A DNA stretch of 9,047 nt from JACQAI01 sp035507915 (GCA_035507915.1 DATJNS010000544.1:1-9047); one strand, 5' to 3'; numbered from the stretch's first letter, positions 1-6,529 are shown. Notes: a model not told the origin generated them from the sequence alone. Translations and numbers: made by a program.

Positions 1-1448
1 TGCAGCGGCTGGCCGCCTGCGTCAAGGCCGACACCGCGTTCGTCACCTTTGTGGTCGAGAACTGCGACCCGTCGGTCATCTCGACGATCGACCAGCACCG
101 CCGGCGCAGCTACCGCGACGTGCTGCGCGCGCGCGGCGAGGTCCACGAGGCGGCTCTCGAAGGCGCGCTGATCTGGCTGATGCGCTACAAGGACGGCACG
201 ATGGCCAAGCGCGCCGTAAACATCCCGTGGACGCGCCTCGACCGCCTGCTCGCCAAGGCCGACGGCCTGCGCGAGGTGGTCGCGCACACCGTCGCCCACC
301 CCGCCACCCTGCTCAACGAGGCGATCCGCACGCCGCTCGCCTACATGGGCGGGCACAAGCACAAAGCCGCCGTCGACACCCTGCTGGCGCAGCTCGCCAA
401 GCCCGACGATTTCGAGCCGGGCGACCCCGGCGTCGTACTCGCCGGCATCCTCGAGCGCGAGCGCGATCGCGAGGACCGCATCACCCGGCCGGTCAAGTTC
501 GCGCTCGCGGTCATGGCTTACAACGACATCGTCCGTCACCGGAAGTCGCGCACCTACGACTGGACCGACCGGCCGCGTCGCGGCAAGCCGGCAATGGAAT
601 TCCCCGAGGTTCTCGGCTTCAAGCCCGAGGACGTCGAGGAGATGCGCGCGCCGCCGGTGCGCGCCGGCACCGACGCCCTGTCGGAGCTGGCCAGGTCGGG
701 CCACACGCTGCGCTGGCGCGTCGAGACCATCACGCCCTCCAGGGCGCACGAGTACCTGAAGGCCAACACCGGCAACCGCAAGATCGTCGCGACCCACGTC
801 GACGCCCTGGTACGCGACATCCAGGCCGGCGTCTACCAGCTCAACTTCGACGCCATCGCATTCGCCGAGAACGGCCGCCTGCTCGACGGCCAGCACCGTC
901 TCAGCGCCTGCGAGAAGTCCGGGTGCAACATCGAATCGCTCGTCCTCGAAGGTCTCTCGGAGGACACCTACGACACGTTCGACGTGCACGCCAAGCACGG
1001 CGTCGACATCCGCGACCTGATGAACGGCCGCGCCGTCGACATGGCCCAGGTCAAGGCCGCCGCCGTGCTTCACTGGAAGGCGACACACCCCGACCTGCCG
1101 TTCGGCTCCAAGCCGACGTCGCACGAGGTGCGCGCCATCATCGAGGCCAACCCCAAGCTGGTCGAGCTGAGAACCTTCGGCGACGCCAACCGCAACCTCG
1201 GCCCGCCCGCCGTGCTCAACTACCTAGCCTTCAAGTACACCGAGGAGGCGCCGCGGCTCGCTGCGATATTCCTGCACCAGCTGCAGCATCCCGAGGAGAT
1301 CGAGCGCGGCAGCCCAGTCCTGCCGCTGCGCGGCAGGCTGATCAGGCTACGCGAGAACAAGGAGCGCCCGACCGATCGGTACACGATCATGGGCGTCATC
1401 GAGAAGGGCTGGAAGCGCTTCCGCGCCTACCGAAAGAACTTGAAATAA
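1..1448 (+). CDS. ParB/sulfiredoxin-like mobile-element protein with two tandem domains, 5' end outside the window
   Basis: The frame is open to the left edge, so this is the 3' part of a longer gene; the GTG at 51 lies inside conserved sequence and is not a credible start. The later half has the pattern of phage and plasmid ParB/Srx-fold proteins: a WRVETITP-like opening (about 714), then LLDGQHRLSAC (879-911), then a TFD...RDL segment (975-1019). The part before it repeats the same landmarks: RLAAC (6-20), TID...RDVL (84-125) and PDDFEPGDP (402-428, matching PEEIERGSP at 1290-1316). Copies are collinear with an offset of 888-891 bases. Copy 1 has Q where copy 2 has H in DGQHR. Family members are usually uncharacterised; a DNA-related role (nuclease, partition or regulation) is inferred. 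It sits upstream of the xis/int pair at the end of an integrated element. The stop is TAA at 1446-1448. Confidence 0.8.
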   Translation, partial: QRLAACVKADTAFVTFVVENCDPSVISTIDQHRRRSYRDVLRARGEVHEAALEGALIWLMRYKDGTMAKRAVNIPWTRLDRLLAKADGLREVVAHTVAHPATLLNEAIRTPLAYMGGHKHKAAVDTLLAQLAKPDDFEPGDPGVVLAGILERERDREDRITRPVKFALAVMAYNDIVRHRKSRTYDWTDRPRRGKPAMEFPEVLGFKPEDVEEMRAPPVRAGTDALSELARSGHTLRWRVETITPSRAHEYLKANTGNRKIVATHVDALVRDIQAGVYQLNFDAIAFAENGRLLDGQHRLSACEKSGCNIESLVLEGLSEDTYDTFDVHAKHGVDIRDLMNGRAVDMAQVKAAAVLHWKATHPDLPFGSKPTSHEVRAIIEANPKLVELRTFGDANRNLGPPAVLNYLAFKYTEEAPRLAAIFLHQLQHPEEIERGSPVLPLRGRLIRLRENKERPTDRYTIMGVIEKGWKRFRAYRKNLK

Positions 1449-1468
1449 ACGGATATCGCTTACATACT
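1440..1468 (+). promoter_or_regulatory. Candidate sigma70-type promoter ahead of the xis/int genes
   Basis: TTGAAA (1440-1445, five of six consensus bases) overlaps the stop codon of the upstream gene. It is followed after 17 bases by CATACT (1463-1468, four of six). The stretch is clearly more AT-rich than its surroundings, and the next genes downstream are the excisionase-like frame and the integrase. TACTAT at 1465-1470 is an alternative -10 with 19-base spacing. The call rests on consensus matching by eye only. Confidence 0.3.
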
Positions 1469-1477
1469 ATTAGTGCC

Positions 1478-1495
1478 GCCGGCTGGTCCAGCGGC
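1478..1495. promoter_or_regulatory. Dyad just downstream of the candidate promoter, possible operator
   Basis: GCTGG-T-CCAGC (1482-1492) is a perfect 11-base dyad. It extends outward as GCC/GGC (1478-1480 and 1493-1495) if one unpaired G is allowed on the left arm. It lies 10 bases past the candidate -10 box, where a repressor or excisionase could block transcription. A hairpin with a one-base loop would not form, so a protein-binding site is the likelier reading. No regulator is identified. Confidence 0.25.
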
Positions 1496-1512
1496 ATACG
1501 CCGAAGGCCAAA

Positions 1513-1527
1513 TCCCCTTTTTGGGGA
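1513..1527. repeat. Small inverted repeat TCCCC-TTTTT-GGGGA
   Basis: Perfect 5-base arms (1513-1517 and 1523-1527) flank a five-T loop in the untranslated gap before the excisionase-like frame. No T-run follows the stem, so it does not look like a rho-independent terminator. It is one of three dyads in this gap. Confidence 0.35.
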
Positions 1528-1608
1528 GAGCTAAGGCCCAGGGTAAGTTAGGCGTCGCGGCCCGTGAATTCGGGGATCAACCGCGTGTGAATTGCGCCCG
1601 CCTCCGGT

Positions 1609-1634
1609 TTCCCAACGGCTTCGCCCGCTGGGAA
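1609..1634. repeat. Imperfect hairpin in the leader of the xis-like frame
   Basis: TTCCCA (1609-1614) pairs with TGGGAA (1629-1634). After an A-C mismatch, CGG (1616-1618) pairs with CCG (1625-1627) around a CTTCGC loop. It ends 22 bases before the ATG at 1657 and no T-run follows. It could act as an mRNA structure controlling expression of the excisionase-like gene, or as a protein-binding site near the recombination genes. The structure is visible in the sequence; the function is inferred. Confidence 0.4.
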
Positions 1635-1656
1635 GCTCCACCCAAGGCGGGAAGCA

Positions 1657-2217
1657 ATGCATCCAAAACCTGAAGAGGCGGATCGTGAGGCCATTCCCGC
1701 TGCCGCTGGGGAAGCGGCGACATCCGCGCCCAGCACGACGGCCCAGAGCAGCGGTCAGGCCGGTCAGCACCTGTCGGAAAATCCCGATGAACAAGACCTA
1801 GCCACCGTCGCCGGGCGGCTCCGGAAAAGTCCGAGGTGGTTGCGACGCCGGCTGGCGGAGGACTTGCGCCTGGCTGTTCCAAAGCTTCAATTTCACCACT
1901 GCGTCGGCAGGAGTGTCCGATGGTCCGAAGTCGAATTCCAGCGCCTGCGCGCCGCAATCATCGCCGTCGACACACAGGCTCGGGTCGGAAGGGTCCCGAG
2001 GTCAAAGCCCGGGATGGTGCTTGGCACGTCGTGGGCACCGTCAGAATCGGCCGACGTTCAATCCGCCTGCGCCGAAGCACTGGCCTTCCAGCCACTCACG
2101 AGCGACGCGACGAAGCCGAAGCGCTGCGCGATCGGTGGTGTCAGGAAATCCGCGACCAATTCATCCACGGCGTCAAACCGACCAAGGCGCTCGGCATTGC
2201 GGCTCGAGACTACCTGA
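1657..2217 (+). CDS. Excisionase-like helix-turn-helix protein overlapping the integrase gene
   Basis: This 186-residue frame carries one recognisable domain at about residues 47-102. DLATVAGRLRKSPRWLRRRLAE resembles the helix-turn-helix of excisionase/AlpA-type (HTH_17) proteins, and VGRSVRW then FQRLRAA resembles the wing and last helix. Residues 1-46 are Ala/Ser/Gln/Glu-rich and look disordered. Such proteins bend DNA at attachment sites or regulate the neighbouring int gene, and the position directly ahead of an integrase fits. The ATG at 1657 has only modest ribosome-binding sequence (AAGG at 1644-1647). The oddity is length: the domain crosses the integrase start at 1920, and the frame then stays open for about 85 residues with no recognisable domain. 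That tail may be an unselected read-through of the integrase's other phase. The DNA-binding class is fairly sure; the exact role is not. Confidence 0.55.
   Translation: MHPKPEEADREAIPAAAGEAATSAPSTTAQSSGQAGQHLSENPDEQDLATVAGRLRKSPRWLRRRLAEDLRLAVPKLQFHHCVGRSVRWSEVEFQRLRAAIIAVDTQARVGRVPRSKPGMVLGTSWAPSESADVQSACAEALAFQPLTSDATKPKRCAIGGVRKSATNSSTASNRPRRSALRLETT
1909..1913 (+). promoter_or_regulatory. Ribosome binding site deciding the integrase start
   Basis: AGGAG lies 6 bases before the ATG at 1920. This favours that start over the in-frame GTG at 1836, which would add 28 residues with no recognisable content and has no comparable site. Confidence 0.65.
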
Positions 2218-3209
2218 AGCGTCCGCGCGATCGGGCGCTCAACGCCTTCGACATCAAGGTGGTTCAGGAGCTCGTCCGACGGTTCGGAGCATTCCCCCTC
2301 GACGCGATCTCCGACGAGGATTGGAATGACCTGGTCGACCGCCGGCACGCCGGCAACAAGCCGCAGACGCGCGAGCGTTGGCTCAATGTCGTGTTTGGCT
2401 TCCTCAAATGGTGTATGAAGCCGCCACGCGGCTATCTCGCGCGGCTGCCGGCGATCGATCGTATAGCACCTACCGAGCTCGCCCGTCTCTCGACGGCGCA
2501 CGAGCGCCGCCGCGTGACGGAACTGCGCCCCGATCTGGTCATGTGCCTGATCGACCACATGTCGTGGCACGTGAAACCGCAGCTGGCGGTCGAGTGGTCG
2601 ACCGGCGCGCGCGTCTCGTCGATCGTGCTGGGCTGCCGGCTGTGCGACGTGATGCTCGCCGAGGGGCGCAACCAGATCACGTTCCAGGGGACCAAAAACG
2701 GCAAGATGGTGACGGCGAGCCTGCACCCGTGGGCGGCTGATCACGTGCGCCGCTACCTCGAGCGCCGCGGCCGTCTGCACGATCGAGAGGGCCCACTGTT
2801 CTTGACGCACGCCGGCCAGCCTTACAGCGCAAAGGGTCACGCTGCGGGCATGGGTGGCCAGAACAAGACGGCTTTCAAGAACGGCCGCGCACGAGCCGTC
2901 AGGGCGCTGCTCCGCTCCAGCGTACGCGCTCGGCGCGCCGGTGATGCTATCGGCGCCGACACGCTCAAGGCCGACGCGCGGTTGCTGCGCCAAGTGACGC
3001 AACACTGGTTTCGGCACTTCGTCGCTACCTTCATGCAGGGCGAGGGCGAGGATATCAGCACGATCATGGCGCAGGGTGGTTGGGAGGATCCGCGTTCGGT
3101 GATGCGCTACAAGCATGTGGTGCCGGAGCGACAGGCTCAGGCGGTCGCCAAGCTCCCGATCGGCCCCGACGCTGCTCCAGGAAGCCGAAAGCGGCAGCGA
3201 GGCGCGTAG
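1920..3209 (+). CDS. int: Tyrosine site-specific recombinase (integrase)
   Basis: The 429-residue protein should cut and rejoin DNA at an attachment site through a phosphotyrosine link, integrating and, with a partner, excising the element. Residues 1-25 are strongly basic. About 27-85 (KARDGAWHVVGTV..., RRSTGL) resemble an N-terminal arm-binding segment, 90-180 a SAM-like core-binding domain, and 200-410 the catalytic domain. The catalytic set is complete: R231 in STGARVSS, K259 in GTKNGK, H362 and R365 in QHWFRH, W388 in GGW, and nucleophile Y397 in MRYKH. Residues 300-355 form a longer than usual insert, rich in Ala and Arg, before the HxxR box. The 5' end overlaps the excisionase-like frame. 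The 3' end points at the tRNA-Val fragment 140 bases away, which should be its att site. Third codon positions show more A and T than in the metabolic genes to the right, which fits foreign origin. Confidence 0.92.
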   Translation: MVRSRIPAPARRNHRRRHTGSGRKGPEVKARDGAWHVVGTVRIGRRSIRLRRSTGLPATHERRDEAEALRDRWCQEIRDQFIHGVKPTKALGIAARDYLKRPRDRALNAFDIKVVQELVRRFGAFPLDAISDEDWNDLVDRRHAGNKPQTRERWLNVVFGFLKWCMKPPRGYLARLPAIDRIAPTELARLSTAHERRRVTELRPDLVMCLIDHMSWHVKPQLAVEWSTGARVSSIVLGCRLCDVMLAEGRNQITFQGTKNGKMVTASLHPWAADHVRRYLERRGRLHDREGPLFLTHAGQPYSAKGHAAGMGGQNKTAFKNGRARAVRALLRSSVRARRAGDAIGADTLKADARLLRQVTQHWFRHFVATFMQGEGEDISTIMAQGGWEDPRSVMRYKHVVPERQAQAVAKLPIGPDAAPGSRKRQRGA

Positions 3210-3347
3210 CCATGCCGCCGATCGCGGCTTCGTGACCGAACTCCTCAAGCAGCGGATCACGCCAGCCTCGAGTGACACGATCTCGACACGCGCCTGCCAA
3301 TCGTCCAGAATCTACCCACAGGATCAGCGCAGTATGCGAACCGCCCG
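3210..3347. other. Gap between the integrase and the attachment site
   Basis: No gene or RNA is recognisable here. A 5' tRNA half would have to sit in about 3320-3350, but neither a GGGCGCG acceptor strand nor a TAGCTCAG-like D-arm is present. The stretch presumably contains integrase arm or flanking sites, though I see no clear repeats. Confidence 0.5.
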
Positions 3348-3397
3348 CGGCCTTGACATGGTAGGGGTCACAGGTTCAATCCCTGTCGCGCCCACCA
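3348..3397 (+). tRNA. 3' fragment of a tRNA-Val(GAC) gene, probable attachment site (attR) at the element end
   Basis: From the anticodon loop on, the layout is canonical. There is a 7-base loop TTGACAT (3353-3359, anticodon GAC), anticodon-stem 3' strand GGTAG (3360-3364), a five-base variable region GGGTC and T-stem ACAGG (3370-3374). Then come loop TTCAATC, CCTGT (3382-3386), acceptor strand CGCGCCC (3387-3393), discriminator A and encoded CCA (3395-3397). The 5' anticodon strand at 3348-3352 (CGGCC) pairs only imperfectly with GGTAG, and nothing further upstream resembles a D-arm or the needed GGGCGCG. It is therefore not a functional gene. Integrases that use tRNA genes leave exactly such a 3' copy at one end and rebuild the full tRNA at the other. 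The plus orientation predicts the intact gene to the left of the window. Confidence 0.85.
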
Positions 3398-3439
3398 TCC
3401 CTTCGCGGTTCCAGCACGCCACGCCGAGGCGCTCCGACC

Positions 3440-4795
3440 ATGGGTGAGCCGATCGAACGCCTGGCCGAGTTCGTCGCGCGCACGCAATGGGACGACGTTC
3501 CGGCGGCGGTCCAGCACCAGACCAAGCTCGTTTTGCTCGACACCTTGGGCGTCATCCTGGCCGGTGCCGAACGACCGGAGGTCGGCGCGTTGCGCGCCCG
3601 TCTGGCAGGCTCGGCCGGCGCGGGCGCGACCGTGCTCGCGCGCGGCTGGCCGACCGCGGACGCCCGCACGGCCGCGCTGCTGAACGGCATCGCCGGCCGC
3701 TCGATCGAGCTGTGCGAGGGGCTGCGCTACACCTCGGGCCAGGCGGCGATGCAGGTGCTGCCCGCGGTCCTGGCGGTCGGCGAAGCGATGCGCCGCTCCG
3801 GCCGCGAGCTGTTGACGGCGCTCGTGGTCGGCTACGACGTCGCCGGCCGGCTGTGTGCGGCCTTCACGCCGCGGCCGCTCGTGCACCAGAACGGCCAGGC
3901 ATCGCTGCTGGCTGCCGTCGCCGCGGGCGCGCGGCTGCGCGGTCTCGACGCCGGCGGGATCAGCCGCGCCATGCGCATCGCGACGACGCTCTTGCTGACG
4001 CCGAGCTACACCGATGCGGTCGCGGGCGCCACGGCGCTCAACGTCGCCGGCGGCATGAGCGGGTTCGCGGCCGCCCTCGCGCCCGAGCTCGCGCTCGCTG
4101 GTTTCGCGGCGCAGGACGACGCGGTCGAGCTGTCGCTCGGGCAACTGGTCGGCGGCGGATTCAGGACCGACGGCCTCGCCGACGAACTCGGCGCGCGCTG
4201 GGAGATCATGCGCAACTACTTCCGGCTATACGCGTGCTGCAATCCCATCCATCCCGCGCTCGATTCGCTGCAGGCGGTGCTCGCGAACCTGCGGCCGCGG
4301 CCCGACGAGATCGAGCGCATCGACATTGCGACCTATCGCTTTGCGTCGGTGATGAACAATCCCGACCCGCCGAACTACTTCGCCTCGAAATACTCCTTGC
4401 CGCACGCCGCGGCCGCCATGGTCGTGCGGGGCAGCGCGGGCTACGCGGCGCTCGATGATACCGCGCTCGCCGATCCGACGATCGCGGCGCTGCGTCACCG
4501 CGTGGGCGTGACCGAGGATCCGGCGATGACCACCGTCGCGCCGCGGCTGCGGCCCGCGCGGGTGACCGTGACGTTGACGGACGGTCGCCGCGCCTCGCAC
4601 GCCTGCCAGAGCCATCGCGGCGATTGCGAGCAGCCGTTCGAGGAAGCGGAGCTGCGCGACAAGTTCCGCGAGCTGGCCGGGGTCGTCCTGACGCCCGAGG
4701 GGGCGACCCGCGTCGAGCAGGCCATCGATCGTGCCGAGCACTGGCAGGACGCCGACGAGCTCATCCAACTGTTGCGCCGCCACGGCCGCACCTGA
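3440..4795 (+). CDS. MmgE/PrpD family protein (2-methylcitrate dehydratase-like)
   Basis: A 451-residue cytoplasmic protein of normal family length. It has an all-helical N-terminal domain (about 1-255, with LLDTLGVILAG at 32-42), a lid-like alpha/beta domain (about 258-390) and a return to the helical domain. Landmarks are LYACCNPIHPALD (263-275, with conserved H271), SKYSLPH (316-322), and a GDCEQPF...KFRELA tail. The family includes PrpD-type dehydratases, cis-aconitate decarboxylase, iminodisuccinate epimerase and many unassigned members. The acidic/histidine segment usually found near residue 90 is altered: ELCEGLRYTSGQ carries C92-E93 and Q101 where D-D and H are typical, and H322 stands where Tyr is common. 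It is therefore probably not a true PrpD. ATG 3440 has GAGG 10 bases upstream, and the gene begins 42 bases after the tRNA scar. It is likely co-transcribed with the deacetylase-fold gene 39 bases downstream. Confidence 0.9.
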   Translation: MGEPIERLAEFVARTQWDDVPAAVQHQTKLVLLDTLGVILAGAERPEVGALRARLAGSAGAGATVLARGWPTADARTAALLNGIAGRSIELCEGLRYTSGQAAMQVLPAVLAVGEAMRRSGRELLTALVVGYDVAGRLCAAFTPRPLVHQNGQASLLAAVAAGARLRGLDAGGISRAMRIATTLLLTPSYTDAVAGATALNVAGGMSGFAAALAPELALAGFAAQDDAVELSLGQLVGGGFRTDGLADELGARWEIMRNYFRLYACCNPIHPALDSLQAVLANLRPRPDEIERIDIATYRFASVMNNPDPPNYFASKYSLPHAAAAMVVRGSAGYAALDDTALADPTIAALRHRVGVTEDPAMTTVAPRLRPARVTVTLTDGRRASHACQSHRGDCEQPFEEAELRDKFRELAGVVLTPEGATRVEQAIDRAEHWQDADELIQLLRRHGRT

Positions 4796-4834
4796 CAGGG
4801 TTGTCTTCGGTCTCCCGAGCCGAGGAACGTTGCC

Positions 4835-5740
4835 ATGTCCACGCCCTATCCGCGCGACCTGATCGGCTATGGCGCCAGCCCGCCCGATCCGAAATGGCCG
4901 AACGGCGCGCGTCTCGCGCTCAACATCGTTCTGAACTACGAGGAAGGCTCCGAGCCCTCGGTTCACGACGACGGCTACAGCGAGACGGGCCTGACCGAGG
5001 TGCCGGCGTCCGACGTCAAAGGCCGCGATCTCGCGGCAGAGTCGATGTTCGAGTACGGCAGCCGGGTCGGCTTCTGGCGGATCATGCGGCTCATGCAGGA
5101 GCGCAACTTGCCGATGACGATCTTCGGCTGCGCCCTGGCGCTCGAGCGCCATCCGCCGGCGGCCGCGGCGATCCGCCAGGCCGGGTTCGACGTCTGCTGT
5201 CACGGTTGGCGCTGGATCAAGCATTACGAGCTCGACGAGGCGACCGAGCGCGAGCACATCCGGCGCGCCGTCGAGTCGCTCACCAAGACCGTCGGCGAGC
5301 GGCCGGCCGGCTGGTATTGCCGCTATGGGCCGAGCGTCAACACGCGCCGCCTGCTCGTCGAGGAGGGCGGCTTCGTCTACGACTCGGATGCCTACAACGA
5401 CGAGCTACCCTATTGGGTGCGCGTCGGCGGGACGCCGCAGCTGATCGTCCCTTACAGCATGACGAACAACGACTCGAAGTTCATGCGCAACGGCATGACG
5501 CACGCCGATCAGTTCTTCTCGCTGTGCCGCGACGCGTTCGACATGCTCTATGAGGAGGGACGCGCCCGGCCCAAGATGATGTCGGTCGGCCTGCACATGC
5601 GGATCACCGGCCATCCGGCGCGCGCGACCGCGCTGGCGCGCTTCCTGGACCACGTCATGAAGCATCGCGACGTGTGGGTGTGCCGGCGCATCGACATCGC
5701 GCGGCACTGGCGTACGCACCATCCGGCGCCGGCCGCCTGA
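4835..5740 (+). CDS. PuuE-type polysaccharide-deacetylase-fold amidohydrolase (allantoinase-like)
   Basis: The 301-residue protein matches the PuuE allantoinase branch of the NodB-fold family along its length. Landmarks are PRDLIGYG (6-13), WPNGARLALNIVLNYEEG (21-38), SMFEYGSRVGFWR (70-82), CCHGWRWI (121-128), GWY (159-161), the NTRRLLVEEGGF and YDSDAYNDELPYW blocks (169-194), MMSVGLHMRI (248-257) and VWVCRRIDIARHW (280-292). True allantoinase PuuE opens allantoin to allantoate; relatives act on other cyclic amides. The usual NodB metal motif TFDDG is replaced by NYEEG (34-38), as is typical of this branch. There is no signal peptide, so it is cytoplasmic, unlike cell-wall deacetylases. GAGGAA (4822-4827) lies 7 bases before the ATG. 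No other ureide or purine gene is visible, so calling it puuE would go beyond the evidence; the family is sure and the substrate open. Confidence 0.88.
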   Translation: MSTPYPRDLIGYGASPPDPKWPNGARLALNIVLNYEEGSEPSVHDDGYSETGLTEVPASDVKGRDLAAESMFEYGSRVGFWRIMRLMQERNLPMTIFGCALALERHPPAAAAIRQAGFDVCCHGWRWIKHYELDEATEREHIRRAVESLTKTVGERPAGWYCRYGPSVNTRRLLVEEGGFVYDSDAYNDELPYWVRVGGTPQLIVPYSMTNNDSKFMRNGMTHADQFFSLCRDAFDMLYEEGRARPKMMSVGLHMRITGHPARATALARFLDHVMKHRDVWVCRRIDIARHWRTHHPAPAA

Positions 5741-5764
5741 GGCCGGGCCGACCTGCGGGGCGGC

Positions 5765-6517
5765 TCAGTGGAAAACGCGGCCGGCGTCGATCACCATGGT
5801 CTGGCCGGTCATGGTCTCGGTCCGGCACATGGTGACCACCATGTCGGCGCAGTCGTCCTTGTCGGCGGCTTTCTTGAGCAGCGCTCCGGACGCCGAGCGC
5901 TCGATCTGCTCCGGCCGCAGATTGGCCGTCGCGCGCGTGCCCTCCAGCAGCCCCGGCGCCACGCAGTTGACCAGCGTCTCGGGTGCCAGCGCGACCGCCA
6001 TGCAGCGCGTGAGGTGGATGAGGCCCGCCTTCGACACCGCGTAGGCGATCGAGGAACCGGTCGGCGTCAGTCCCGCCACCGATGCGATGTTGACGATGCG
6101 TCCGCGCCCCTGCGCCTTCATGACCGGCGCCACCGCCTTGATCAGCCGCATCGGTCCCGTGAGATTGACGTCCATGATCTTCTCCCACACGTCGAGCGTG
6201 AGATTGTCGAGATCGGCGAACGGGATCGCCTTGTTGTAGGCGGCGTCGTTGATCAGGATGTCGAGACGTCCGAAGCGCTTCATGACGTCGCCGATCAACC
6301 GATCGACAGCCCCGCCGTCGGTGACGTCGCACGCAAACGCGGCGGCGTTGATCTGATGGCTCGATGCCAGCGCGCGCGCGACGCCTTCGGCCTGATCGCG
6401 GCTCTGGGCGCACACGACCGCCATATGCACGCCCTCCTTCGCCAACGCATGACAGATGCGCTGCCCGAGCCCGCCGTTGCCGCCGGTCACCAGCGCGACC
6501 GCGCCCTTGAGATCCAT
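5765..6517 (-). CDS. Short-chain dehydrogenase/reductase (classical SDR)
   Basis: A 250-residue NAD(P)-dependent oxidoreductase of classical SDR length. It shows the cofactor loop TGGNGGLG (11-18), D64 in CDV, the NNAG-like NDAA (90-93), N118 in MDVNLTG, S146 in NIASVAG, and the YAVSK pair Y159/K163, so the full N-S-Y-K active site is present. The C-terminal PGLLEGTRAT (188-197) and DAGRVFH end are also family-typical. Substrate cannot be assigned; best guess is a hydroxy- or keto-acid or an alcohol. The frame runs far upstream without stop, but AGGAG seven bases before this ATG and the start of the Rossmann strand fix the start. It is the last gene of the minus-strand group and ends 24 bases from the convergent allantoinase-like gene. 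ND instead of NN in the NNAG motif is a minor variation. Confidence 0.93.
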   Translation of the reverse strand: MDLKGAVALVTGGNGGLGQRICHALAKEGVHMAVVCAQSRDQAEGVARALASSHQINAAAFACDVTDGGAVDRLIGDVMKRFGRLDILINDAAYNKAIPFADLDNLTLDVWEKIMDVNLTGPMRLIKAVAPVMKAQGRGRIVNIASVAGLTPTGSSIAYAVSKAGLIHLTRCMAVALAPETLVNCVAPGLLEGTRATANLRPEQIERSASGALLKKAADKDDCADMVVTMCRTETMTGQTMVIDAGRVFH

Positions 6518-6524
6518 GGGTCTT

Positions 6525-6529
6525 CTCCT
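6525..6529 (-). promoter_or_regulatory. Ribosome binding site of the SDR gene
   Basis: AGGAG on the minus strand lies 7 bases before the ATG at 6517-6515. It settles the start inside a frame that stays open for over 250 further codons upstream. Confidence 0.75.

Noticed and set aside
1473..1673. A 66-codon plus-strand frame in the gap before the xis-like gene
   Set aside because: It has no ribosome binding site or recognisable domain, it spans the hairpins, and its composition looks like chance in GC-rich DNA.
2058..3278. A 406-codon minus-strand frame opposite the integrase
   Set aside because: It mirrors the integrase with no recognisable domain; the plus-strand integrase has a full catalytic set. 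Long antisense frames are common at this GC content.
3320..3397. A complete tRNA-Val gene
   Set aside because: The 3' half is canonical, but no GGGCGCG acceptor strand or D-arm precedes it and the anticodon stem is only partly paired.
5732..5764. GCCGCC/GGCGGC inverted repeat between the convergent genes as a bidirectional terminator
   Set aside because: The arms are only 6 bases with a 21-base loop and no T-run on either side; such pairs are frequent in GC-rich sequence.
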